Assembly: GCA_964550225.1 (NCBI GenBank)
Contig: CAZJXT010000017.1
Span: 1-10,234 of the forward strand
Direction: 5' to 3'
DNA length: 10,234 nt
Source of the DNA: CAIXMG01 sp964550225
GTDB lineage: Bacteria > Patescibacteriota > Minisyncoccia > Phycocordibacterales > UBA1006
Made by a program: the position numbers and the translations under genes. Shown one piece after another: positions 1-7,151 of this stretch. Positions within the stretch are counted from its first letter, which is position 1; each line of letters begins with the position of its first letter. The notes beneath the pieces were generated by a model that had not been told where the DNA came from, made no database searches, and was given only the letters and a program-made list of their open reading frames with translations.

Positions 1-1778
1 GTCCTCATGATGGATTTTCATATCCAGACATTGAACCTCGACTCTTTTCATTCAATAGCCCCTATGGAGCTTGTCCTGAATGTAATGGATTAGGAACGTA
101 CCATTTGTTTGGAAATGAACATGATGATATTTGTAAAGTGTGTCATGGTGCACGATTACGACCTGAAGCATTGAATGTATTTTTAAATGAAAAAATAAAT
201 ATTGTTGATATTACGAATATGTCTATCGAGAAAGCGATTACGTTTTTCTCAGAACTTGAATTATCTAAAAAAGATCGAGAGATTGCAGCTGTTGTATTAA
301 AAGAAATCGAAGATAGATTATTGTTCATGTTCGATGTAGGATTGCAATATTTGGAACTCAATCGTCGAGCAAATACGCTCTCAGGAGGTGAGGCTCAGCG
401 TATTCGTCTTGCATCCCAACTAGGCTCTCAATTAGTAGGTGCATTATATGTACTTGATGAACCAACGATTGGATTACATCAAAGAGATAATGATCGCCTA
501 ATTAATACATTAAAAAATCTTCGTGATCTAGGAAATACGATTGTTGTGGTAGAGCATGACGAGGATACTATTTTTGCAAGTGATCATATTGTTGATATTG
601 GTCCAGGTGCCGGGGTGCATGGAGGACATGTGGTCGTGCAAGGAAATCTCAAAGAACTCCTTGCTGGTAAAAATAAAGAAAAATCACTTACTATTGATTA
701 TCTTCAGGGTATAGAAAAAGTTCATGTTCCAGAACAACGCAGAGAGAGTGAAAAAGGATGGTTGAAAATAGTAGGTGCAAGTATTAATAATATTCACAAT
801 ATTAATGCGGAAATTCCCCTAGGACGCATGAGTGTTATTACAGGAGTTTCAGGTTCAGGAAAATCTTCATTTATGTATGAAGTGGTGTATAAAAATCTCC
901 AGGGATTATTGGAACGTCGTTCACGTACTGCAAAAGTTTTTAATGCTGCAAAATTTGAAAAAACAGGAGAAATTTCTCGAGTAATTATGATTGATCAATC
1001 ACCAATCGGACGAACTCCTCGTTCAAATCCTGCAACCTATACAGGAATGTGGACATTCATTCGGGATTTATTTGCGAATACTGCAGAGGCGCGTGTTCGT
1101 GGATGGAAATCATCTCGATTTAGTTTCAATGTAAAAGGTGGTCGTTGTGAGGCATGTCAAGGAAATGGGGAAATTGCTGTAGAGATGCATTTTTTACCAA
1201 CAGTATATGTAACCTGTGATGTGTGCAACGGAAAACGTTTTGACAAAGAAACATTAAAAGTAGAATATAAACCTGCAAAAGCGAAAAAAGGTAAAAATAT
1301 TTTTGAGGTACTTGAAATGACTATAGAAGAAGCTCACGATTTCTTCTACGATATTCCTGCAATTGCTGATCGTACGAAATCGCTCCTTGATGTAGGACTT
1401 GGATATATTAAATTAGGGCAAAGCGCTGACACGCTCTCAGGAGGAGAGTCGCAGCGTGTAAAAATTTCATCAGAATTGTATCGTCCAATGACTCAAAAAA
1501 CTATTTACCTCTTAGATGAACCAACGGTAGGGTTGCATTTTGAAGACGTAAAACGTTTGATTGAGGTTTTGAATAAATTAGTAGAACGACAAAATACGGT
1601 TGTATTAATTGAACATAATCTTGATGTTATTAAATGTGCAGATTATGTATTAGATTTTGGACCTGAAGGAGGAATCGGTGGAGGTAAAATTATTGCCAAA
1701 GGAACCCCTGAAGAGGTGGCTAATAATCCTGCTTCGTATACTGGAAAATACCTCAAAAAGATACTCAAAAAGAAATAA
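1..1778 (+). CDS. uvrA: UvrA, excinuclease ABC subunit A (5' end missing)
   Basis: UvrA is the ATP-driven damage-recognition subunit of bacterial nucleotide excision repair and loads UvrB onto lesions. The frame is open from base 3, so the gene starts upstream; about 591 residues are visible. In order, the sequence shows the second half of the first zinc module (CPEC, bases 72-83), a CKVC pair (132-143), the first ABC signature LSGGEAQR (378-401) and Walker B LYVLDEPTIGLH. The second ATPase half follows, with Walker A GVSGSGKSS (843-869), the DQSPIGRTPRSNPATYTG block, the zinc module CEAC...CDVC (1146-1226), signature LSGGESQR (1434-1457) and Walker B IYLLDEPTVGLH. Only 16 residues separate CPEC from CKVC, where typical UvrA has over 100, so the insertion domain seems absent. 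The first CxxC of the zinc module probably reads CPHD rather than CPxC. The identity is certain. The first Walker A and UvrB-binding region lie outside the window. Confidence 0.98.
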   Translation, partial: PHDGFSYPDIEPRLFSFNSPYGACPECNGLGTYHLFGNEHDDICKVCHGARLRPEALNVFLNEKINIVDITNMSIEKAITFFSELELSKKDREIAAVVLKEIEDRLLFMFDVGLQYLELNRRANTLSGGEAQRIRLASQLGSQLVGALYVLDEPTIGLHQRDNDRLINTLKNLRDLGNTIVVVEHDEDTIFASDHIVDIGPGAGVHGGHVVVQGNLKELLAGKNKEKSLTIDYLQGIEKVHVPEQRRESEKGWLKIVGASINNIHNINAEIPLGRMSVITGVSGSGKSSFMYEVVYKNLQGLLERRSRTAKVFNAAKFEKTGEISRVIMIDQSPIGRTPRSNPATYTGMWTFIRDLFANTAEARVRGWKSSRFSFNVKGGRCEACQGNGEIAVEMHFLPTVYVTCDVCNGKRFDKETLKVEYKPAKAKKGKNIFEVLEMTIEEAHDFFYDIPAIADRTKSLLDVGLGYIKLGQSADTLSGGESQRVKISSELYRPMTQKTIYLLDEPTVGLHFEDVKRLIEVLNKLVERQNTVVLIEHNLDVIKCADYVLDFGPEGGIGGGKIIAKGTPEEVANNPASYTGKYLKKILKKK

Positions 1779-1796
1779 TAATCTCTTGACAGAAAT

Positions 1797-1825
1797 TTGA
1801 CTTCTTTTTTATGGTGTGATACATT
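1797..1825 (+). promoter_or_regulatory. Promoter for the sigma4/winged-helix gene
   Basis: A -35 box TTGACT (1797-1802) is separated by 17 bases from a -10 box TACATT (1820-1825). The -10 is preceded by TGA, giving an extended TGn element. The expected transcription start is near 1832, leaving a leader of about 41 bases before the ATG at 1873. This is the only recognisable -35/-10 pair in the window and the only long leader. A T-rich tract (1805-1810) lies between the boxes. Confidence 0.6.
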
Positions 1826-1872
1826 AGAAATGTAATTATTAGATAGGTGCTCAAAAAAATAACAAATGTTCT

Positions 1873-2913
1873 ATGGCAAAAGCTACAATTACCTTTAAAC
1901 CAAAACAAACAACTAAAAAACTCCTCAAAGGACTCCAAGACCGCGCACAAGAAGTGATCGTGAGTCGTTTTGGTCTGAATGATGAGGGTGAGCGATTTAC
2001 TCTCGAATCTATTGGACAAAAATACGGAATTACTCGTGAACGTGTTCGACAGATTGAAAATTTTGCATTAAATGCTATTAAAAAATCTGAATCATTTCAT
2101 GAAGCAGAAGAAATTTTTAAAGAGCTTAAAACAATTATTCATGATTTAGGAGGAATGGTTGCAGAGGAAGAATTACTTCCAATGCTTTCAAAAGATCCTG
2201 TAACTCAAAATCATATTGGATTTTATTTAACTCTCGGAAATGATTTTACGGAATCAAAAGAGGATGCTCATTTCAAAAAACGATGGGTCGTTGATGGTCC
2301 AACTGCACAGCGAGTCCACAAAGCACTTCTTGACATTCACGGAGCCCTTGCATCAGAAGATCTTATTTCTGAGGCCGAAATGATTGATAAGGTAATGTGT
2401 CACGATGGGATTTGTGAAATTACAACTCACAAGGTTGATAAAGAAATGGCTGGCCGATGGTTGAATATTTCAAAATCACTTGCGAAAAATCCATTGGGTG
2501 AATGGGGACGAGCAACTTCTCCAAATATTAAAACACGAGGAATTAAAGATTATGCATACTTGGTAATGCGTCGTCACGGTTCACCAATGCATTTTCGAGA
2601 AGTAGCAGAATCTATCGAAAAAACTTTTGGTAAAAAAACTCATACTGCAACTTGTCACAATGAGCTTATCAAAGATAAACGATTTGTATTAGTTGGGCGA
2701 GGAGTATACGCTCTTCAAGAGTGGGGATACAAAGGAGGTGTTGTGCGAGAAGTTATTGAAGACATTTTGAAAAAAGAAGGTCCTATGACTAAAGATCAAA
2801 TTGTTGAAAAAGTTCTCAAAGAACGATATTTGAAAAAGAATACTATTTTGGTAAATCTTATGAATCCAAAATATTTCAAAAAAGATAAAAATGGACTTTA
2901 TACACCAGTATAA
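1873..2913 (+). CDS. Sigma-70 region 4 protein with HARE-type and other winged helices
   Basis: This is a probable DNA-binding transcription factor of 346 residues. Residues 18-72 match sigma-70 region 4, the domain that reads the -35 element: SRFGLNDEGE, then a helix-turn-helix TLESIGQKYGITRERVRQIE. No region 2 or 3 is present, so it should not melt a -10 box as a sigma factor does. Residues about 223-283 look like a HARE-HTH winged helix, the fold of the RNA polymerase delta subunit (GSPMHFREVAESI ... FVLVGRGVYALQEWG). Residues 287-346 look like another, ending in a wing (YFKKDKNGLYTPV). The middle (about 85-200) may hold two more divergent winged helices, which is inference. The ATG at 1873 directly precedes MAKATITFKP and has no Shine-Dalgarno. 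The gene is monocistronic, with its own promoter and a strong terminator. Targets are unknown; a polymerase-associated regulator is the most likely role. Confidence 0.8.
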   Translation: MAKATITFKPKQTTKKLLKGLQDRAQEVIVSRFGLNDEGERFTLESIGQKYGITRERVRQIENFALNAIKKSESFHEAEEIFKELKTIIHDLGGMVAEEELLPMLSKDPVTQNHIGFYLTLGNDFTESKEDAHFKKRWVVDGPTAQRVHKALLDIHGALASEDLISEAEMIDKVMCHDGICEITTHKVDKEMAGRWLNISKSLAKNPLGEWGRATSPNIKTRGIKDYAYLVMRRHGSPMHFREVAESIEKTFGKKTHTATCHNELIKDKRFVLVGRGVYALQEWGYKGGVVREVIEDILKKEGPMTKDQIVEKVLKERYLKKNTILVNLMNPKYFKKDKNGLYTPV

Positions 2914-2919
2914 TACGAT

Positions 2920-2957
2920 TCAATAAAAAACCACTTGCAAGAGTGGTTTTTTATTGA
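2920..2957 (+). terminator. Rho-independent terminator after the sigma4/winged-helix gene
   Basis: The hairpin has a CCACTT (2931-2936) / GAGTGG (2941-2946) core closed by a GCAA tetraloop of the GNRA type. The stem extends through AATAAAAAA paired with TTTTTTATT. The A-tract before and T-tract after the core would let it work in both directions. It starts 6 bases after the stop codon. Confidence 0.9.
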
Positions 2958-2966
2958 GAAAATAGG

Positions 2967-2972
2967 TATACT
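2967..2972 (+). promoter_or_regulatory. -10 box TATACT for the membrane-protein/mltG operon
   Basis: TATACT (5 of 6 to consensus) lies in the context GGTATACT, directly after the terminator. With the usual spacing the transcript would start near 2979, leaving a leader of about 7 bases before the ATG at 2986. No convincing -35 is visible, since that position falls in the terminator T-tract. The same GGTATACT octamer precedes the gene at 7152. Confidence 0.55.
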
Positions 2973-2985
2973 TTAAATATTCATT

Positions 2986-4458
2986 ATGGATCTTTATAAT
3001 AGCCTTTTTTTCATAATTCAAGAATTCATCTATCCGATTTTTGTAGGAACTGCGGTTATTTGGGCGCCGTTATTAATTCTTTGGGTTGGAAAAGATTGGT
3101 GGCTTGAATATGTTCGTAAGTTAAAAATTTCAGAAGCAAAATGGACTATGATTGAGATTAAAATTCCCAAAGAAGTCTATAAAAGTCCTGCAGCTATTGA
3201 GGTTGTTTTGAACTCTCTCTATGGTGATACCAAGCCACCGTTGTTTACTAAAGGAATTGATACAAAATGGTCAACACTCATTTCAGATTTTGGGAAATGG
3301 TATAGCGCACTATGGACAGGGGTATGGCCATTATGGTGGTCACTTGAAATTGCGTCAATCGAAGGAAATATTTATTTCTTTATTCGATGTGAACCAAAAA
3401 ATAGAGAAATGATTGAAAATCTTTTATACTCACAATTTCCTCAAGCTGAAATTACGGAGGTAGATGATTATACAAAATATGTACCATCATTTAAGACAGG
3501 AAATGGTTGGGATTTACGTGGCTGTGAATACAAACTCAAAGAGACGTTTGAGGTGAAAAAGGGTGATAATAAAATCAAATTTGCCATTGATGCATTACCT
3601 TTAAAAACATACGTTGATTATGGTCTCCATGATTCATTTAATTTAGAAGAAGAACAAAAAATTGATCCTCTTGTTCCGTTTTTACAAGCGATTGGATCAC
3701 TTGGTCAAGGAGAACAGGCTTGGTTTCAAATTGTCATGCAGGGTTCATGGGCTCATTTTGATAATCCAGATCTGGAAGCTGCAGAAAAAAAACCATTCAT
3801 TACATGGCAAGAAGTTGGTCGCTATTGGATTGATAAAATTATTTTGAAACCATGGCAATCAATATTAGTTCAAGGCAAAGATGCTGTTGTAGATAAAGAT
3901 GGCAAGGTTACCAAAGAGGCTGTTCCTGCAACATTTAACACAGGATTTAAAGATGCTCCAGAACGAGAAAAGTCTCGTATTGAAGCAACTGAAAGAAAAA
4001 TTATTAAATCAGGATATGATTGTGGAATTCGTTTGGTTTATATTGCAAAAAAAGATAAATTCAAAAAAGATAAATTTGGAGAAATAAAAAATGCACTCAA
4101 ACAATTTAACGCACCTAATCTTAACTCATTAGAAGCTATTAATGGTACCGATGATGGGTTTGATTATCCTTGGCAAGATTATAAGGATCTTAAAAAGACA
4201 ACAAATCGTGAGAAAATGTTTAAGCGATATGTTAAGCGAGATTTCTTTTATCCTCCTGAAATGGGGATGACGGTTGCTATTAAAAAAGCAGTTGATAAGC
4301 CTTTAGTAAATGGAACTCTTAAATCGGTAGAAAAATCAGTACTCAGTACCGAAGAACTTGCAACATTATTTCATTTCCCAGGAAGTGTAGCAACAACATC
4401 AGCATTGGGACGCATCGAAGCACAAAAAGCAGAACCTCCTGCAAATCTTCCTATTTAG
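2986..4458 (+). CDS. Membrane-anchored CPR-type protein of unknown function (possibly DUF8128)
   Basis: The protein has 490 residues. A hydrophobic N-terminal stretch (about 5-35) predicts one or two membrane segments; the rest is predicted soluble and rich in Trp and Lys. Two regions look conserved in CPR proteins I recall: WWSLEIASIEGNIYFFIRCE (117-136) followed by SQFPQAEITEVDDY (149-162), and a C-terminal STEELATLFHFPG block (454-466) ending EPPANLPI. From memory these resemble a Patescibacteria family now called DUF8128, found alone or before a VirB4/TraG-like or HerA-like ATPase. That link is not verified, and no ATPase motif is present here. The gene opens a probable operon and is followed 13 bases later by mltG, which hints at a cell-envelope role. 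It uses the only TAG stop in the window. There is no Shine-Dalgarno. The function is unknown. Confidence 0.7.
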   Translation: MDLYNSLFFIIQEFIYPIFVGTAVIWAPLLILWVGKDWWLEYVRKLKISEAKWTMIEIKIPKEVYKSPAAIEVVLNSLYGDTKPPLFTKGIDTKWSTLISDFGKWYSALWTGVWPLWWSLEIASIEGNIYFFIRCEPKNREMIENLLYSQFPQAEITEVDDYTKYVPSFKTGNGWDLRGCEYKLKETFEVKKGDNKIKFAIDALPLKTYVDYGLHDSFNLEEEQKIDPLVPFLQAIGSLGQGEQAWFQIVMQGSWAHFDNPDLEAAEKKPFITWQEVGRYWIDKIILKPWQSILVQGKDAVVDKDGKVTKEAVPATFNTGFKDAPEREKSRIEATERKIIKSGYDCGIRLVYIAKKDKFKKDKFGEIKNALKQFNAPNLNSLEAINGTDDGFDYPWQDYKDLKKTTNREKMFKRYVKRDFFYPPEMGMTVAIKKAVDKPLVNGTLKSVEKSVLSTEELATLFHFPGSVATTSALGRIEAQKAEPPANLPI

Positions 4459-4459
4459 A

Positions 4460-4465
4460 TATATT
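4460..4465 (+). promoter_or_regulatory. Possible leaderless -10 box for mltG
   Basis: TATATT (5 of 6 to consensus) begins 12 bases before the mltG ATG, putting the predicted start of transcription on the A of the ATG. The surrounding sequence is nearly all A and T, so a chance match is quite possible. Read-through from the upstream gene is also expected because no terminator intervenes. Confidence 0.35.
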
Positions 4466-4471
4466 TTATAT

Positions 4472-5464
4472 ATGGAATCATCGTTTTCACAAATCTCTAT
4501 AGAGTCAACTCAAAAACAGTCACACAAAAGACTGTTTTTGGCTGTTGGTGTATTTTTTATTGTTATAGTATTTGGAATCATTATTTCCTTTACTGCACCA
4601 TCTTCTTTTAAATCAGATACCCTTGTGACAATTCCAGAAAAAACAACTACACGCCAAGTCGCGCATCTTCTTGTTGAAAAAAATATTATTAGATCACAGG
4701 CAATGTTTGAATTATTAGTTAAAATTATTCCCGGAAATAAGTCAGTTATAGCTGGAGAATTTATTTTTGATAAAAAGATAAACCTTATTGCTGTAGTACA
4801 AAAAGTAACAAGTGGAGCTTTTGGAAAAGCTCAAGTGAAAATAACGATACCTGAAGGTTCATCAAACCAAGAAATCGCACACATCATTCAGAAAATCATC
4901 CCAGAATTTAATGGTGATGAATTTATTGCAAAAGCAAAAAACAAAGAAGGTTTTTTATTCCCAGAAACATATTTTGTTTTTAAAACAATTACGCCTGATA
5001 TTTTTATTGATCGTCTCGAAGAAGAATATGGTCAAAAAACAGAAAAATTACAGACATTTTTTTCTGAATCATCTAAAACTCAATTGCAAATTATCACCAT
5101 GGCCTCTCTTTTAGAAAAAGAGGCATTAAATGCAGATGAAGCAAAAATAATCTCAGGTATTTTATGGAAACGATTTGAAAAAGGAATGCCTTTGCAAGTA
5201 GATGCACCATTTCTTTATAGCTTAGGAAAAACAAGTAATCAATTAACGGTTTCGGATTTACAAAAAGATGGACCTTATAATACTTATACTCGTAAAGGGT
5301 TACCTGTAGGACCAATTGGTAATCCTGGTCTTAGTATGATTATTGCAGCATTACAGCCAACAGCATCTGATTATTGGTATTATTTACATGATAAAAATGG
5401 TAAGGTTTATTTTGCAAAAACATATCAAGAACATTTACAAAACAAGCAGAAATATTTAAAATAA
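4472..5464 (+). CDS. mltG: MltG (YceG-like) endolytic murein transglycosylase
   Basis: MltG cuts nascent peptidoglycan strands at the outer face of the cytoplasmic membrane and is thought to set glycan chain length. The 330-residue length is normal for the family. It has a short cytoplasmic N-terminus, one membrane segment (about 21-41), a LysM-like region (about 50-115, VTIPEKTTTRQVAHLL), then the YceG catalytic domain. The catalytic glutamate sits in ASLLEKEA (211-218; E215 by alignment to ASIVEKET of E. coli, with E217 also conserved). Other family blocks are EGFLFPETY (159-167), YNTYTRKGLPVGPIGNPGL (269-287) and the C-terminal FAKTYQEH. It shows that this organism keeps a peptidoglycan wall. 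It lies between the unknown membrane protein (13 bases) and the exonuclease (6 bases), so the three are probably co-transcribed. There is no Shine-Dalgarno. Confidence 0.95.
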   Translation: MESSFSQISIESTQKQSHKRLFLAVGVFFIVIVFGIIISFTAPSSFKSDTLVTIPEKTTTRQVAHLLVEKNIIRSQAMFELLVKIIPGNKSVIAGEFIFDKKINLIAVVQKVTSGAFGKAQVKITIPEGSSNQEIAHIIQKIIPEFNGDEFIAKAKNKEGFLFPETYFVFKTITPDIFIDRLEEEYGQKTEKLQTFFSESSKTQLQIITMASLLEKEALNADEAKIISGILWKRFEKGMPLQVDAPFLYSLGKTSNQLTVSDLQKDGPYNTYTRKGLPVGPIGNPGLSMIIAALQPTASDYWYYLHDKNGKVYFAKTYQEHLQNKQKYLK

Positions 5465-5470
5465 GATTTC

Positions 5471-6010
5471 ATGAAAGGAAAAAAATTAGCATTTATCGAT
5501 ATTGAGACTACGGGAACAAATCCGATGAAGCATGAAATTATTGAAATTGGGTGTTTGATTGCAAAGCAAGATGATAATGGGGTATTTGTTGAATTAGAAA
5601 GTTTTGAGGTAAAGGTAAAACCAGAACATATTGAAACCGCTGAAATGGAAGCACTTCGTATTAATGGATATGATGAAACCAACTGGATGTTTGCTCATAC
5701 ACAAAAAGAAGCCCTTACAATGATTTCTCAAAAATGCGATGGATGTGTTATGGTCGCACAAAATGTTTCTTTTGATTATTCGTTTCTTGCGAATGCATTT
5801 CATATTTACGATGTGAAAGATCCGTTTTTTTATGCAAAACTCGATACGATTCCAATGGCGTATTTACGTTTTAGAAAAGATCCAGATATGGTGAATTTTA
5901 CATTACGATCGCTATGTGAAAAATATGGGATTAAAAACGAAAAAGCACATACTGCACTTGCTGATATTCGTGCAACGTTTGAAATATTTAAAAAAATTAT
6001 GGGGCAATAA
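5471..6010 (+). CDS. DnaQ/RNase T-like DEDDh 3'-5' exonuclease
   Basis: This is a predicted metal-dependent 3'-5' exonuclease of 179 residues, a single catalytic domain. All catalytic residues are present: Exo I FIDIETTG with D10 and E12, Exo II AQNVSFDYSFL with D102, and Exo III HTALADIRAT with H160 and D165, which makes it the DEDDh type. Without extra domains it could be a stand-alone proofreading epsilon subunit, a RNase T-like RNA trimmer or a DNA-repair nuclease; the sequence does not decide. The start 6 bases after the mltG stop lacks a Shine-Dalgarno, so initiation may depend on coupling with mltG. A TAAAAT box (5457-5462) also lies 14 bases upstream of the ATG, inside the end of mltG. 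A terminator hairpin overlaps the last codons and stop. Confidence 0.9.
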   Translation: MKGKKLAFIDIETTGTNPMKHEIIEIGCLIAKQDDNGVFVELESFEVKVKPEHIETAEMEALRINGYDETNWMFAHTQKEALTMISQKCDGCVMVAQNVSFDYSFLANAFHIYDVKDPFFYAKLDTIPMAYLRFRKDPDMVNFTLRSLCEKYGIKNEKAHTALADIRATFEIFKKIMGQ

Positions 6011-6025
6011 TCCCATGCTTTTTTT
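5990..6025 (+). terminator. Terminator overlapping the exonuclease stop codon
   Basis: ATGGG (5999-6003) pairs with CCCAT (6012-6016), with a further G-T pair inside and a short loop that contains the TAA stop. Seven T residues follow at 6019-6025. The A-run at 5990-5996 can pair with that T-run across a small internal mismatch, lengthening the stem. It probably ends the 2986-6010 operon and shields the mnmA promoter from read-through. Confidence 0.7.
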
Positions 6026-6037
6026 ATTTGGAAAATA

Positions 6038-6046
6038 TGGTATTAT
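6038..6046 (+). promoter_or_regulatory. Extended -10 promoter of mnmA (leaderless geometry)
   Basis: TGG followed by TATTAT (6041-6046) is an extended -10 element. The hexamer begins exactly 12 bases before the ATG at 6053, so the expected transcription start coincides with the first base of the start codon. No -35 box is evident. The position just after the upstream terminator supports a real promoter. Confidence 0.55.
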
Positions 6047-6052
6047 CCACAC

Positions 6053-7132
6053 ATGTTTTCATGGTTGTCAAAATATATCGCCTTAACCCCGAATAAACCC
6101 AAAGAAAAAATCTTTGTGGGAGTTTCTGGTGGAGTAGATTCAAGTGTGTGTTTGGCACTCTTGAAAGATCAGGGCTATGATGTAGTAGGTGTTTTTATTC
6201 GAACCTGGCAACCTGATTTTATTGAATGTACGTGGCGCAGTGAGCGTCGTGATGCGATGCGTGTGTGCGCATATTTAAATGTACCTTTTGTTGAGCTTGA
6301 TCTTGAACAAGAATATAAACAAGGAGTGGCCGATTACATGATTGCCGAATATCGAGCAGGGAGAACTCCGAATCCTGATGTGATGTGTAACCGAGAGGTG
6401 AAATTCGGTGGTTTTTTGAAATGGGCACTGGAGCATGGTGCTAATTATGTTGCAACGGGGCACTATGCGCAAAATAAAAATAATACGCTTATTCAAGGTG
6501 TTGATTCTACAAAAGATCAGTCGTATTTTTTATGGACACTTACCAACGAGCAATTGTCGCACGTATTGTTTCCTGTGGGAGGTTTTCACAAAAGTAACGT
6601 TCGTGCATTGGCTAAAAAATATCAATTGCCGACAGCTGTAAAAAAAGATTCTCAGGGAATTTGTTTTATTGGAGAAATAGATATGAAAGAATTTTTAGCT
6701 CACTATATTCCAAAGCAGCCTGGTGATGTATTAGATATTTCTGGAAATCTTATTGGTCGTCATACAGGAGCACTCTTTTTTACTCTTGGAGAACGTCACG
6801 GTTTTGAAATTACAAAAAAGGGAGTAGATGATAAACCGCTCTATGTTGTTGCAAAAGATATTATCAAGAATACGATTACTGTTTCAAGTAATCCAAAGCA
6901 AGAAACATTTGGCCCAAAACAAATTATGTTGGTTGATACGGTATGGCGTATCCCTCTTGAGATGAATAAAAAATATAGTGCACAAATTCGTTACCATGGT
7001 GAAATGAAGTCTTGTTATTTTATCCAAGATACAGAAATAGTTTTTGATGAACCTGATTATTCTCTTGCGCCAGGACAATCAATTGTGGTCTATGACGGAA
7101 ATATATGTGTTGGGGGTGGTATTGTGAAATAA
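6053..7132 (+). CDS. mnmA: MnmA, tRNA-specific 2-thiouridylase
   Basis: MnmA activates the C2 position of the wobble uridine (U34) of Glu, Lys and Gln tRNAs by adenylation and installs sulfur passed on from a cysteine desulfurase, forming 2-thiouridine. The 359-residue length fits the family. The N-terminal PP-loop SGGVDSS (25-31) binds ATP. GRTPNPDVMCNREVKFGG carries the first catalytic cysteine (C112), ATGHYAQ is conserved, and KDSQGICFIG carries the second (C204). The central domain has HTGALFFTLGERHGF, where the usual form is close to YTIGQR-GL. The C-terminal barrel ends with APGQSIVVYDGNICVGGGIV. The start gives a short lead (about 18 residues) before the PP-loop, and no Shine-Dalgarno precedes it. 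The gene stands between a terminator and another promoter. No sulfur-relay partner genes are in the window. Confidence 0.97.
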   Translation: MFSWLSKYIALTPNKPKEKIFVGVSGGVDSSVCLALLKDQGYDVVGVFIRTWQPDFIECTWRSERRDAMRVCAYLNVPFVELDLEQEYKQGVADYMIAEYRAGRTPNPDVMCNREVKFGGFLKWALEHGANYVATGHYAQNKNNTLIQGVDSTKDQSYFLWTLTNEQLSHVLFPVGGFHKSNVRALAKKYQLPTAVKKDSQGICFIGEIDMKEFLAHYIPKQPGDVLDISGNLIGRHTGALFFTLGERHGFEITKKGVDDKPLYVVAKDIIKNTITVSSNPKQETFGPKQIMLVDTVWRIPLEMNKKYSAQIRYHGEMKSCYFIQDTEIVFDEPDYSLAPGQSIVVYDGNICVGGGIVK

Positions 7133-7139
7133 AATTCGG

Positions 7140-7145
7140 TATACT
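7140..7145 (+). promoter_or_regulatory. -10 box TATACT with leaderless geometry for the lysozyme-like gene
   Basis: TATACT (5 of 6 to consensus), in the context GGTATACT, begins 12 bases before the ATG at 7152. The predicted transcription start is therefore the A of the ATG. There is no terminator between mnmA and this box, so read-through transcripts carrying mnmA are also possible. No -35 box is evident. Confidence 0.55.
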
Positions 7146-7151
7146 CTGCGC

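Noticed and set aside
1786..1791. Perfect TTGACA -35 hexamer after uvrA
   Set aside because: No acceptable -10 box lies 16-18 bases downstream; the second hexamer TTGACT at 1797 has an extended -10 at the right spacing and is preferred.
1767..1810. Possible terminator of uvrA (AAAAAGAA with TTCTTTTT)
   Set aside because: The pairing has no G-C core beyond one pair and a loop of about 27 bases, so it is not a convincing terminator. I see no other terminator after uvrA.
2986..4458. Reading the STEELATLFHFPG protein as a type IV secretion ATPase
   Set aside because: No Walker A or Walker B motif is present in the 490 residues, so any link to such ATPases is only by remembered family resemblance.
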